A stretch of 64,000 nucleotides of DNA from contig JAEWPH010000304.1 in assembly GCA_023460715.1 (NCBI GenBank), positions 1 to 64,000 of the forward strand, read 5' to 3'. The stretch is from Pseudomonadota bacterium (GTDB taxonomy: Bacteria > Pseudomonadota > Gammaproteobacteria > Burkholderiales > Burkholderiaceae_C). Position 1 is the stretch's first letter; each line of letters starts with the position of its first letter. This document shows positions 30,164 to 39,238 of this stretch, in pieces. The notes under the pieces were generated by a model, which saw only the letters and a list, made by a program, of their open reading frames with translations, had not been told where the DNA came from and ran no database searches. A program made the translations under genes and the position numbers.

Positions 30164-32992
30164 ATGACCTTTCTGACACCGCCTGCCCTGTGGGAGCCGC
30201 GTCATCTTTCCTCGCCCGCCCCCTGGGCAGGCCACATCCCCTTCGCGTTTTGGCTGACGTCTGTGATGCGCCCACGCACTTTGGTGGAACTGGGGGCCTA
30301 TTCCGGTATTTCCTATCTCGCCTTTTGCCAAGCCATTCGGCAACTGGAGTTGCCTACCCAGGCGTTTGCCATAGATACGTGGGAAGGTGATGTTCACGCT
30401 GGAGCATATGGAGAGACCATTTACCAGACGCTCAGACAGGCCCACGATGCCCCCTATTCCGGCTTTTCAACGCTGCTCCGGATGCTGTTCGACGATGCGT
30501 TACCGCTGTTTGCCAATGGCTCTGTGGACCTGCTCCATATTGATGGACTCCACACCTATGAAGCTGTTCGCCATGACTTTGAGACATGGTTGCCCAAGAT
30601 GTCGGAAACGGGAGTTGTTCTTTTCCATGACTCCAATGTGTACCGTGACGACTTCGGGGTGCACCAACTCTGGAGAGAACTTGCGCCGCGGTACCCCTCT
30701 TGCCACTTCAAGCATAGTAATGGGCTTGGTGTGCTGTTAATAGGCGCTCAACAGCCGCAAGAACTCCTTGAGTTGTGCCAGCCGGATGCCCAAGGACATG
30801 CACAATTACTCTTCTCCTCACTGGGTGGGCGGTTCGAGCATCGTGCGGAAATTCTTAATCTGCAAACCGTAGTCCGTGACGTGAGTGAAAGCGAGGCTCG
30901 TGAACGCCAAGCGGGTGAACAACGCCACCGTTGGATAGAGCAGCAGGACCGACGAATTCTGGAATTGCAGGGCGAGTTGACTAGGCAGCAAGCGCTGGCG
31001 CACGCCGAACTGGCCAAGCAGGAAGCGCTGGCGCATGCCGAACTGGCCAAGCAGAAAGCGCTTGCACACACCCAGGCCGCAAACCTGCAATCGATGTTGG
31101 ACGACGGGCATGAAAAGCTTGTTGCAACAGTACAGCAACTGGAAATGATCACCGCGAAATGGACGGAAGCCTCCGGAGAACTGGACCGTGCACGTCGCAC
31201 CATTTCCGAGATTTATGCTTCTCGCAGTTGGCGTATGACGTCAAGCCTTCGTAGAGCCGGACAAGTTGCGCGAGATTGGGGAGTCGTCTCTTTCCTGAAA
31301 CGATCACGCAATGTCCTGAGATATCTCGCCCGTGGCGACATTCGCGGACTTGCGACGCGCGCGCAGAACATTCGCAATGAAAATGCTCGGAGTCAACAAG
31401 CAAGGAATGTGGCAAGTGCTCGCACGGTCGGAGTGATGGCGACGCAGCACACCTTGTTTGTGGCCCACATTCTTGCCCGAGCGTTAGAAGAGGCCGGCCT
31501 CGAGGTAGCAATTAGCACAGAGTCACCGCAGAAATTCGATCTTGATCTATACATTGTGGTTTGCCCGCAGATGTTCAATCGACTGCCTCCAGGAGAGAAG
31601 CGCATTGCATTTCAGATGGAGCAATCTGTCAGTTCTCGCTGGTTTACGGCTGAGTACTTGGCGGTTCTGGAGAGTTCTCTTGCTGTTTTTGACTACGCGC
31701 AAACTAATTTGGCATTTCTTGAGCAAAAGGGAATCTCTTACCCTCATACCTTTCTGGTCCCGATCGGCGGATTTCCCGGATATGGCGAGTACTTGCAGGC
31801 CGCCACGGCGGCAAGTGAGCTTGTGCTGCCAGACTCAACTTACGATGTTCTGTTCTACGGCGACATAAATGCGCCTCGTCGGCAGGAAATGTTGGCGGCT
31901 CTGCGTTCGAGATTTGACGTCCGGGTGGAGGGCAACCTTTTTGGTCCGGCGTTGCATCGGGCCTTGGCGGGCGCACGCGTGGTCGTCAACATCCACTACT
32001 ACGAAGGCGCGTTGCTTGAGACGACCCGTATCTACGAATGCCTTTCGCTCGGAATTCCTGTCGTGTCTGAAACCAGCGTGGACATGGCAGAGCATGAACA
32101 CTTGGCGTCCGCGGTCCGTTTTGTCCCGATCGGTGACACGAATGCGCTGGCTGACGCTGTGCAGGATGCGCTGGACAGCGTGCAGACGAGCGGTGCCGAG
32201 GCTCTCCCAGAAGTGATGATTAAGTCAGATCGCCACTTCCGTTTCATGTTGTTCCGGGCCCTGTATGCATTGCGAATGATCAGCCATGCACAGTGGATGG
32301 CGCTGACTGCGCAGACACCTTTGCCCGGCAATACCCTTGCCTTGAGCCTGCCTGAGACGCCGAAGCGACGCAATGCATTTCTGCAGGTGCGTCCACCTGC
32401 TGTTGAAGTGTTCGATGGTTTGAGATACAGCCCCGGCTGGGTAGGATGCGCGCTGAGCTACAAGTACTTGGCTCAGAGGGCTTTAGACGCTCATTGGCCG
32501 CGCCTGGAAGTCATGGAGGACGATGTTCTTTTTCCGCATGACTACGCTGAGCGCAAGGCGGTTGTAGACGCCTACTTAGTTGAAAGAGAAGGCCATTGGG
32601 ATGTGTTTGTGGGCCTGATTGCACTACTGCATCCGGACACGCAAGTGCTCAATGTGGAGCGTCGAGACGGAGTGACCTTCGTGATGGTCGATCGCATGAT
32701 CAGTATGGTGCACAACGTCTACGCGCGATCGGCTCTGCGTCTGCTTTCGACATGGGATGAGACCAACCGAGATGCAGATGTCAATACGATTGATCGCCAC
32801 CTTCAGAGCAGCCGGCAATTGCGGGTGGTGACAACGCTGCCGTTTCTGGTGGGGCATCACGAAGATCTTCATTCCTCACTATGGGGTGTGCAGAACACGC
32901 AGTACCGAGATCTAATCGCCACGGCGCAGGCTGACCTGGAAGTCAAGGTGCTGGCGTTTGAGATGGGTGCGTCAGCACGCCCCGGCCACTAG
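30164..32992 (+). CDS. Trifunctional-looking methyltransferase / coiled-coil / glycosyltransferase protein
   Basis: 942 residues in one intact frame. Residues ~1-210: class I SAM-dependent methyltransferase of the O-antigen type (LVELGAYSGISYLAF as motif I, DLLHIDGLHTYEAVRHDF, VVLFHDSNV, FGVHQLWREL). ~235-365: charged coiled coil with an 11-residue tandem repeat (QQALAHAELAK type), ending in SRSWRMTSSLRR, a motif common in surface-polysaccharide transferases. ~425-670: glycosyltransferase with DVLFYGDINAPRR, VVNIHYYEGALLETTRIYECLSLGIPVVSE seen in parts, CgeB/GT-B-like. ~725-942: a domain with WVGCALSYKYLAQRALD and LEVMEDDVLFP (an acidic DxD-like motif), similar to GT25. It presumably extends and/or methylates the O-polysaccharide at the membrane. 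The sugar specificities are unknown. Confidence 0.85.
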   Translation: MTFLTPPALWEPRHLSSPAPWAGHIPFAFWLTSVMRPRTLVELGAYSGISYLAFCQAIRQLELPTQAFAIDTWEGDVHAGAYGETIYQTLRQAHDAPYSGFSTLLRMLFDDALPLFANGSVDLLHIDGLHTYEAVRHDFETWLPKMSETGVVLFHDSNVYRDDFGVHQLWRELAPRYPSCHFKHSNGLGVLLIGAQQPQELLELCQPDAQGHAQLLFSSLGGRFEHRAEILNLQTVVRDVSESEARERQAGEQRHRWIEQQDRRILELQGELTRQQALAHAELAKQEALAHAELAKQKALAHTQAANLQSMLDDGHEKLVATVQQLEMITAKWTEASGELDRARRTISEIYASRSWRMTSSLRRAGQVARDWGVVSFLKRSRNVLRYLARGDIRGLATRAQNIRNENARSQQARNVASARTVGVMATQHTLFVAHILARALEEAGLEVAISTESPQKFDLDLYIVVCPQMFNRLPPGEKRIAFQMEQSVSSRWFTAEYLAVLESSLAVFDYAQTNLAFLEQKGISYPHTFLVPIGGFPGYGEYLQAATAASELVLPDSTYDVLFYGDINAPRRQEMLAALRSRFDVRVEGNLFGPALHRALAGARVVVNIHYYEGALLETTRIYECLSLGIPVVSETSVDMAEHEHLASAVRFVPIGDTNALADAVQDALDSVQTSGAEALPEVMIKSDRHFRFMLFRALYALRMISHAQWMALTAQTPLPGNTLALSLPETPKRRNAFLQVRPPAVEVFDGLRYSPGWVGCALSYKYLAQRALDAHWPRLEVMEDDVLFPHDYAERKAVVDAYLVEREGHWDVFVGLIALLHPDTQVLNVERRDGVTFVMVDRMISMVHNVYARSALRLLSTWDETNRDADVNTIDRHLQSSRQLRVVTTLPFLVGHHEDLHSSLWGVQNTQYRDLIATAQADLEVKVLAFEMGASARPGH
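30986..31084 (+). repeat. 33-base tandem repeat in the coiled-coil region
   Basis: Three 33-base units (30986, 31019, 31052) encode QQALAHAELAK, QEALAHAELAK and QKALAHTQAAN. Units 1 and 2 differ at two of 33 bases; unit 3 is more diverged. An 11-residue period fits a hendecad coiled coil. Unit number could change by slippage without breaking the frame. Confidence 0.85.
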
Positions 32993-33145
32993 CTGTCGAT
33001 TCTCAAGAGGTTGTCCACACCTGAGATTCGTTTGAGGGGAGGTTAGGCCCCTGACGCAGGATCTGCTCGAAGCGGCTGAGTCCTGATAGGGGCCGCCGCA
33101 AGCATACGCTGGAGCCTGCGGCTGCTCCGCAGGGCAGCTGAGTCG

Positions 33146-33895
33146 TCACTGGCCGCGTATCGCCCGAAACCGCCAAAACGCGTGTGACAGCCATACCCTC
33201 GCCAAGCTGCTGAGGTGCCAGTAGAGATGTCTGCTGTTGCGGTGGCTGTCGCGTTGCGCCTCGTGCAGGACGCTCATGCCCTCGCGGACATTCAAGTGCC
33301 AGCCGGCGAGTTGCACGCGAGCGCAGATGTCGAAATCCTCGCCGTACATGAAAAAGCGCGGGTCGAAGCCTTCTATTTGGCGGAAGGCTTTTGCGCGGAA
33401 AAGCATGAAAAGACCTGCGATCCATGCTGGGCGGGCAGGCGGCCGGTAGCCGGCGCGTCGCCGCTGCAGGATTTCCAGGGGGGTTAAGAGGGCGCGGTGC
33501 GGCTCGGGGGACGTCTTTCCAGGCTCGCGTACACGGGGCGCGAGCAGTCCGTCATCCTCTGCGGCGGACGCTAAAAGAGGGCCGAGCACGTCGGCCTCCA
33601 GGCGGACGTCAGGGTTGAGCACCAAAAACCACGGAGAGGTGCAATGGGTGAACGCGGCATTGTGGTTGGCCCCAAACCCCTTGGGGACCTTGTTGGTAAC
33701 GATCTGGACCGGGATCGTCCAACTCCGGGCAGAAATGAGGGGAGGCTCCGGGACATTCACCGTGACTATTACCTTGTCCACCAGAGAGCCGCACAGCCGC
33801 TCGAGCTGCTCCAGCAAAGGCAGAATTAGGCTTTGTTGTTGGTGACTGACGACGGATATCGTGACACTTTCGTGTTTTTTTTGCGAATTTGTCAT
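33146..33895 (-). CDS. GT2 family glycosyltransferase, rhamnosyltransferase-like
   Basis: 249 residues with a GT-A fold: an N-terminal TISVVSHQQQSLILPLLEQL nucleotide-binding start, GFGANHNAAF, the metal-binding-type stretch LVLNPDVRL, and MYGEDFDICARVQLAGW (ED motif). FDPRFFMYGEDFD is typical of rhamnosyltransferases, which fits the dTDP-rhamnose operon. No membrane span is seen. It is the only minus-strand gene of the O-antigen block, convergent with the 942-residue gene and divergent from the WecA-like gene. The acceptor is unknown. Confidence 0.88.
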   Translation of the reverse strand: MTNSQKKHESVTISVVSHQQQSLILPLLEQLERLCGSLVDKVIVTVNVPEPPLISARSWTIPVQIVTNKVPKGFGANHNAAFTHCTSPWFLVLNPDVRLEADVLGPLLASAAEDDGLLAPRVREPGKTSPEPHRALLTPLEILQRRRAGYRPPARPAWIAGLFMLFRAKAFRQIEGFDPRFFMYGEDFDICARVQLAGWHLNVREGMSVLHEAQRDSHRNSRHLYWHLSSLARVWLSHAFWRFRAIRGQ

Positions 33896-34004
33896 GATCT
33901 AATTTGTGTAGCGATCCCGTGTGGACAGAAACCCGCTGTGAGCGGTGATAGCCCGTCACATATCTACTAAAAAGGCAGCTCGCCGCTGCTCCAACAACGA
34001 CCGC

Positions 34005-35102
34005 ATGATTGCTCTTCTTGTCCTGAGCTTATTTGTCTCAGCACTCACGACCTTCCTCATCACTCGTGTTGCGCGTCGCCATGCTCGCCGCTACCGGCAG
34101 GACATGCCGCAGCGTTTTCACCGCGGCCACGTGCCGCGGATCGGCGGGCTTGGTATTTTCGCGGGAACGTGCTGCGCCTTTCTGCTGGCGTCCTCATCTT
34201 TTGGCCTGCGCCTGAACGTGAATGTATCGGCTTGGGTCGCCATCGTCGGTATGGCTTGCATGGTACCTGCCGTGGCCGTCGGTCTGGCCGAAGATGTAAC
34301 GCAGAAGATCCCGGCCAAGGTCCGCCTGTCGCTAACCGCCCTGTCCGCGGCGCTACTGTGCATTCTGCTGGGCCTACAAGCCAATCGTGTCGGCTTCGGG
34401 CCGGTGGACGCCTGGCTGCAGGCCAGTCCGTGGGTGGCGTTCGCTTTCGCCGTGCTGGCCATCACGGGTCTACCTCACGCGTTCAACCTGATCGACGGCT
34501 ACAACGGTCTGGCTGGGGTAGTGGCGCTGCTCATCAGCATGGCCTTGGCGCACGTGGCGCTGCAGTTGGGCGACCGGCAACTGGCCGCCGTTCTGGTTTG
34601 CCTGGCGGGAGCAACGGCCGGCTTCCTGCTTTGGAATTATCCGCACGGTAAGGTGTTCGCGGGTGACGGTGGGGCTTATGTCTGGGGCCTGATCATCGCC
34701 GTCGGCTGTGTCCTGCTCGTGCAGCGCCACCCGACGGTTTCGCCCTGGTTTCCCGTGCTGTTGCTGATCTACCCTGTCGGCGAAACCTTCTTCTCCATCT
34801 ACCGCAAGCTGGTTCGAGGGCAGTCTCCGGGGACGGCGGACGCGCTGCATCTCCACCAACTGATCTTTCGGCGGATCGTGCGTGTCGCTCTGGAGGAGGA
34901 CGAGGTCCGCGAACTGCTGGCACGCAACAACCGCACCTCGCCTTACCTGTGGATGTTTGCGGCGACATCTGTGGTACCCGCCGTGCTGTTCTGGAACAAC
35001 ACGCTCATCCTGTTCCTCTGCTGCGTCGCTTTTGCCGTAGCCTACGTGTCTGCCTATCTGATGATCATCCGCTTCAAGGTCCCCGGCTGGCTGCGGATGT
35101 GA
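34005..35102 (+). CDS. WecA/MraY-like undecaprenyl-phosphate sugar-1-phosphate transferase
   Basis: A 365-residue polytopic membrane protein with about ten hydrophobic segments. Family motifs are [16 protein letters not shown] near the N-terminus, [17 protein letters not shown] (first Asp of the usual D-D pair is Glu), [22 protein letters not shown] and a cytoplasmic [11 protein letters not shown] loop. This class links a HexNAc-1-phosphate to undecaprenyl phosphate and starts O-antigen synthesis, matching the Wzm/Wzt export route. ATG 34005 is preferred over an earlier in-frame ATG, which would add a charged leader before the first membrane span. A small GAGGG-CTGGG-CCCTC hairpin covers its stop codon region. 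Confidence 0.9.
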   Translation: MIALLVLSLFVSALTTFLITRVARRHARRYRQDMPQRFHRGHVPRIGGLGIFAGTCCAFLLASSSFGLRLNVNVSAWVAIVGMACMVPAVAVGLAEDVTQKIPAKVRLSLTALSAALLCILLGLQANRVGFGPVDAWLQASPWVAFAFAVLAITGLPHAFNLIDGYNGLAGVVALLISMALAHVALQLGDRQLAAVLVCLAGATAGFLLWNYPHGKVFAGDGGAYVWGLIIAVGCVLLVQRHPTVSPWFPVLLLIYPVGETFFSIYRKLVRGQSPGTADALHLHQLIFRRIVRVALEEDEVRELLARNNRTSPYLWMFAATSVVPAVLFWNNTLILFLCCVAFAVAYVSAYLMIIRFKVPGWLRM

Positions 35103-35115
35103 GGGCTGGGCCCTC

Positions 35116-35121
35116 TACAAT
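35116..35121 (+). promoter_or_regulatory. Probable -10 box of argB
   Basis: TACAAT 34 bases before the argB ATG, just behind the stop of the WecA-like gene; it would give a leader of about 28 bases. Confidence 0.35.
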
Positions 35122-35155
35122 CCGCCGAGTTTTTGCTTCTGGAACGTCCAACGCC

Positions 35156-36061
35156 ATGTCCACGACCATCGAGCCCGATCTGTCTTCCATCGCCCCCCGC
35201 GCCAAGGCGGAAATCCTCGCCCAGGCGCTGCCCTACATCCGCAAGTTCCATGGCAAAACCATGGTGATCAAGTACGGCGGCAATGCCATGACGGACCCTG
35301 CCTTGCAGGCCGACTTCGCGGAGGACGTGGTGCTGCTCAAGCTGGTGGGCATGAACCCGGTGGTGGTGCATGGCGGCGGCCCGCAGATCGAGACGGCGCT
35401 GAACCGTCTGGGCAAGAAGGGCGAGTTCATCCAGGGCATGCGCGTGACCGATGCCGAGACGATGGAAGTCGTGGAATGGGTGCTGGCGGGTGAGGTGCAG
35501 CAGGACATCGTGGGTCTGATCCACCAGGCTGGCGGCAAGGCCGTGGGTCTGACGGGGCGCGATGGCGGGCTGATCCGCGCGCAGAAGCTCAAGATGCTGG
35601 ATAACAAGGACCCATCCATCGAGCACGACATCGGGCAGGTGGGCGACATCGTCGCGATCGATCCCAGCGTGGTGAAGGCGTTGCAGGACGATGCCTTCAT
35701 TCCCGTCATCAGCCCCATCGGCTTCGGCGAGAACAACGAGAGCTACAACATCAACGCCGACGTGGTGGCAAGCAAGCTGGCCACCGTGCTGCAGGCCGAG
35801 AAGCTGGTGTTGTTGACCAACACACCCGGTGTGCTGAACAAGGCCGGCGAACTGCTGACCGACCTGACGGCGCGCGAGATCGACGGCCTGTTCGCCGATG
35901 GCACCATCTCCGGCGGCATGCTGCCCAAGATTGCCGGCGCGCTGGATGCCGCCAAGGCCGGCGTGAACGCCGTGCACATCATCGACGGCCGCGTCCCGCA
36001 CGCCATGCTGCTGGAAATCCTGACGGACCAGGCCTACGGCACGATGATCCGCAGCCACTGA
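35156..36061 (+). CDS. argB: Acetylglutamate kinase
   Basis: A 301-residue amino-acid-kinase-family enzyme that phosphorylates N-acetylglutamate in arginine synthesis. [10 protein letters not shown] (phosphate-binding Lys-Gly-Gly), [20 protein letters not shown] and SGGMLPKI are visible. It lacks an extended N-terminal helix of the clearly Arg-sensitive hexameric type, though the first ~25 residues are helical, so feedback inhibition is possible. It marks the return to the conserved chromosome after the O-antigen block. Confidence 0.96.
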   Translation: MSTTIEPDLSSIAPRAKAEILAQALPYIRKFHGKTMVIKYGGNAMTDPALQADFAEDVVLLKLVGMNPVVVHGGGPQIETALNRLGKKGEFIQGMRVTDAETMEVVEWVLAGEVQQDIVGLIHQAGGKAVGLTGRDGGLIRAQKLKMLDNKDPSIEHDIGQVGDIVAIDPSVVKALQDDAFIPVISPIGFGENNESYNINADVVASKLATVLQAEKLVLLTNTPGVLNKAGELLTDLTAREIDGLFADGTISGGMLPKIAGALDAAKAGVNAVHIIDGRVPHAMLLEILTDQAYGTMIRSH

Positions 36062-36235
36062 AGGCCATCCATGTCCCAACCGTGCGGCGCTTTGGAACGG
36101 GAAGGCGCTGGCGCTTCTTCGCCGGTGATGCGTGTGCGCGCGCAGTTAGGGTCCCGGCATTTCCGACGCGTGCTGGCGCCTTGACGTAGCGGCATCAAGC
36201 AGCCGTACGCGCTTTTTGCGGCGAGCGACTTTCCC

Positions 36236-36955
36236 ATGCGCCTCCTTCTGGTCGAAGACGATGTGATGCTGGCCAGCGGCATCAAGCTGGGCCTCTCGGA
36301 TGCCGGCTATGCCGTGGACTGGGTGGGCAGCGGCGAGCGCGCCGAAGAGGTGTTGCGCGCCGAGTCGTTCGACGCGGCGGTCATCGACATCGGCCTGCCC
36401 GGCATGGACGGCCTGGAACTCACCAAGCGCCTGCGCCTGCCCGACATGGCCAACCCGGCCATGCCGGTGCTGATCCTCACGGCGCGCGACGCCTTGCACG
36501 ACCGCGTCCAGGGCCTGGACCTGGGCGCAGACGACTACATGGTCAAGCCCTATGAGCTGCCCGAGCTGCTGGCGCGGCTCCGGGCCCTCCTGCGGCGCTC
36601 GCAGGCCGCCACCACGGCCGTGCTGGGCTTCGGGCCGCTGGAGCTGGACACCGCCAACCGCAGCGTCAGCGTACGCACCACCGCAGGCGAGCGCAGCGGC
36701 GAGCCCTTGCGCCAGTTGATCGAACTGGGCCCGCGGGAATGGACCGTGCTCGAATACCTGCTCATCAATGCGCCCAAGCCCGCCAGCAAGGAAAAGCTGC
36801 TGCAGGCCCTCACCGGCTGGGACAAGGAGATCACGCCCAATGCCGTCGAGGTGTATGTCTCCCGCCTGCGCAGCAAGCTGGAGCCGTACGGTGTGGCCTT
36901 GCGCTCCATCCGCGGATTCGGGTACCGGCTGGAGTTGCAGGTGCCACGTGGCTGA
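36236..36955 (+). CDS. OmpR-family two-component response regulator
   Basis: 239 residues. The receiver domain (1-120) has the acidic pocket ED at residues 8-9, the phospho-acceptor Asp in AAVIDIGLPGMDG (~51) and Lys in DDYMVKPYELPELLARL (~103). The C-terminal winged helix (~145-235) has PREWTVLEYLLINAP and VYVSRLRSKLE...IRGFGYRL. It is of the QseB/TctD/PmrA type. The cognate kinase gene follows after 84 bases. The signal is unknown. Confidence 0.93.
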   Translation: MRLLLVEDDVMLASGIKLGLSDAGYAVDWVGSGERAEEVLRAESFDAAVIDIGLPGMDGLELTKRLRLPDMANPAMPVLILTARDALHDRVQGLDLGADDYMVKPYELPELLARLRALLRRSQAATTAVLGFGPLELDTANRSVSVRTTAGERSGEPLRQLIELGPREWTVLEYLLINAPKPASKEKLLQALTGWDKEITPNAVEVYVSRLRSKLEPYGVALRSIRGFGYRLELQVPRG

Positions 36956-37039
36956 GGGGGGCTGCGGGCCGGCCTGCAGCGTCGCTGCCGGCACCGCCGT
37001 GTTTTGGCGGGCGACGGCGGCAGGCCCACGCATGCGCCC

Positions 37040-38491
37040 ATGACCTCCGATCTCCGCAACCGCCTGCTGCTGCTGCTGGTGCTGCCGCTGTGCCTGCTGG
37101 CGCTGGGCGGCGCGTGGATCGACTACCGTTCCGCCGACGAGGCCGCCAGCCGCCATGACCAGCGCCTGATGCGGCTGCTCCCCGCCCTGGCGGATTCGCT
37201 GCTGGCGCCGTCCATGACGGACGACGGCCCGCCCTTGCTGCTGCTGGCCCCGCCGGTGGAGGAGTTTCTCCGGCAGAACGCGGGCTTCTCGGGATTCAGC
37301 GTGCAGGACCTGTCGGGCCGGGTGCTGCTCGGTGACGATTGGATCCAGAGCGCCACGCCCACCACGCACGAGCCCGAGTTCCACAGCATCGAATACGACA
37401 GCGTGACCTACCGGGTGGCCGTGCAGCGCAGCCGCACCGGCGCGGGCGATCTGGTGGTGGCGCTGGCCGACGGATCCGATCCCCGCCAGCAGTGGGGCAA
37501 GCAGATGGCCCTGCGCGTGCTGCTGCCCAACCTGGTGCTCGTGGCCGCTGCGGCGCTGGCCATCCACTGGGCGGTACGGCGCGCGTTCAAGCCGCTGGTC
37601 GACTTGGCTGCCGCGGTGGAGCGCCGTTCGCCGCGCGATCTCAGCCCCATCGACGAAGCGGCGTCGCCCGCAGAAGTCCGGCCGCTGGTGAACTCGCTCA
37701 ACCGCCTCTTTGCGCTGGTGAACGCGCAGGCCGAGGGGCAGCGTCGCTTCGTGGCCGATGCGGCGCACCAGCTGCGCACGCCGCTGGCCGGCCTGCAGGC
37801 CCAGGTGGAGGCGTGGGCGCTCCAGGCCCAGGCAGCCCGCGCTTGGGGTCAAAGCGGAGGGTTGCAGTCAGATCCGCCTCCAGCGCTTATGGATAAAGCG
37901 CATGGTGCTATCGTATTGGAAGCGGAGCAGGTCGAGAAACTGCGGCATGCGACGCGGCGCACCTCCAAGCTGGCGCACCAGCTCCTGGCGCTCTCGCGCG
38001 CCGATGCCCGCAGCCTGGAGGCGCAACCCTCCGAGAGCGTCGATCTGAAGGCGCTGTGCGAGAGCCTGCTGGAGGCATTCCTGGACGCGGCCACCGCCAA
38101 GGGCCTGGATCTGGGGCTGGAGGTTGCGCCGGCCCGGGTCGCAGGCCACGGCTGGCTGCTGCGCGAACTGCTGTCCAACCTCGTGGACAACGCCATCAAG
38201 TACACGCCGCCGGGCGGCACCCTCACGCTGCGCTGCGGGACGGCGGCCCTGCCGGCCGGAGGCCAGGGCTCTTACCTGGAGGTGGAGGATGACGGTCCGG
38301 GCATTCCAGAGAGCGAGTGCGCGCGGGTGATGCAGCGCTTCTACCGCGTGCCGGGCGCCGAAGGAGAGGGCACCGGTCTCGGACTGGCCATCGCAGACGA
38401 GATCGCCCACGTGCACAGCGCCACGCTGCGGCTGGAGGCCGGGGCGCACGGGCGCGGCCTGTTGGTACGGGTGCAGTTTGCGGCGGCCTGA
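37040..38491 (+). CDS. Sensor histidine kinase with a repeat-derived insertion in the DHp domain
   Basis: A 483-residue inner-membrane kinase: span 1 at ~8-25, a periplasmic sensor part to ~158, span 2 at ~160-180 and a HAMP-like linker. The DHp H-box FVADAAHQLRTPLAGLQAQ follows with the phospho-His at residue 243. The ATPase domain has LLSNLVDNAIKYTP (N box), DDGPGIP (G1) and GTGLGLAI (G2). Between H-box helix and the second DHp helix (KLAHQLLALSRADA), codons 282-295 come from a family A repeat (ALMDKAHGAIVLEA). ATG 37040 is preferred to an earlier in-frame ATG that overlaps a GC-rich spacer. Confidence 0.92.
   Translation: MTSDLRNRLLLLLVLPLCLLALGGAWIDYRSADEAASRHDQRLMRLLPALADSLLAPSMTDDGPPLLLLAPPVEEFLRQNAGFSGFSVQDLSGRVLLGDDWIQSATPTTHEPEFHSIEYDSVTYRVAVQRSRTGAGDLVVALADGSDPRQQWGKQMALRVLLPNLVLVAAAALAIHWAVRRAFKPLVDLAAAVERRSPRDLSPIDEAASPAEVRPLVNSLNRLFALVNAQAEGQRRFVADAAHQLRTPLAGLQAQVEAWALQAQAARAWGQSGGLQSDPPPALMDKAHGAIVLEAEQVEKLRHATRRTSKLAHQLLALSRADARSLEAQPSESVDLKALCESLLEAFLDAATAKGLDLGLEVAPARVAGHGWLLRELLSNLVDNAIKYTPPGGTLTLRCGTAALPAGGQGSYLEVEDDGPGIPESECARVMQRFYRVPGAEGEGTGLGLAIADEIAHVHSATLRLEAGAHGRGLLVRVQFAAA
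37876..37925 (+). repeat. Family A repeat, copy A6, inside the histidine kinase gene
   Basis: The core GCGCTTATGGATAAAGCGC at 37883-37901 is identical over 19 bases to intergenic copy A1. The arm GGTGCTATCGTATTGGAAGC follows. It is in frame: GCG is codon 282. Confidence 0.85.
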
Positions 38492-38584
38492 GCAGCTCCG
38501 AGGAGGGTGACCGATAGGCCGCCGGCGCTGCGAAAAGTCGTGCCGAAGCGGTGTGCGAGAATCAATTGCACACATCTGTTGCCC

Positions 38585-39238
38585 ATGCCTGAATTCCGCT
38601 CCGAACCCGACTCCGATGTGCCTGCCGCCGTGTCCGATGCCGCGCCGGCGGTGCGCAAGCGACCCAAGCCCGGCGAGCGCCGCATGCAGATCCTGCAGGC
38701 CCTTGCATCCATGCTGGAGCAGCCCGGCGCCGAGCGCATCACCACGGCGGCACTGGCGGCACGCCTGTCGGTGAGCGAGGCGGCGCTGTACCGGCACTTC
38801 GCCAGCAAGGCGCAGATGTTCGAAGGGCTGATCGACTTCATCGAGCACAGCATCTTCACGCTGGTGAACCAGATTTCGGAACAAGGCAGCGCGGCCGACG
38901 GTGCGCAGCGTGCAGCGCGCATCGCCGCCATGGTGCTGCAGTTCGGCGAGCGCAATCCGGGCATGGTTCGCGTCATGATCGGCGACGCGCTGGTGCTGGA
39001 AAACGAGCGCCTGCAGCAGCGGATGAACCAGTTCTTCGACAAGATCGAGGCCAGCCTGCGCCAATGCCTGCGCCCCGCCGCAGAGGCTGCGGGCTCGTCC
39101 ACCCCCACCGTCGACGCCCAGGTGCGCGCGGCCGCCGTGTGCGATGTGCTGCGCGGACGCCTCCAGCGTTACGCCCGCTCGGGTTTCCGGCGCTCGCCGA
39201 GCGAGCATCTCGACGCGACGCTGGGTCTTCTGCTCTGA
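38585..39238 (+). CDS. slmA: Nucleoid occlusion factor SlmA
   Basis: A 217-residue TetR-fold protein that binds specific chromosomal sites and antagonises FtsZ polymerisation over the nucleoid. The helix-turn-helix is ITTAALAARLSVSEAALYRHFASKAQMFEGLIDFIE (shown in parts), and EHSIFTLVNQI and NPGMVRVMIGDALVLENERLQQRMNQF are typical SlmA stretches. The N-terminal ~30 residues (SEPDSDVPAAVSDAAPAV) are a disordered extension. The usual neighbour argB is close by. ATG 38585 is followed at once by sequence matching the family; an earlier in-frame start would overlap a less plausible leader. Confidence 0.93.
   Translation: MPEFRSEPDSDVPAAVSDAAPAVRKRPKPGERRMQILQALASMLEQPGAERITTAALAARLSVSEAALYRHFASKAQMFEGLIDFIEHSIFTLVNQISEQGSAADGAQRAARIAAMVLQFGERNPGMVRVMIGDALVLENERLQQRMNQFFDKIEASLRQCLRPAAEAAGSSTPTVDAQVRAAAVCDVLRGRLQRYARSGFRRSPSEHLDATLGLLL

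Noticed and set aside
33011..33019. TTGTCCACA, close to a DnaA box
   Set aside because: A single near-match without neighbours or origin-type genes.
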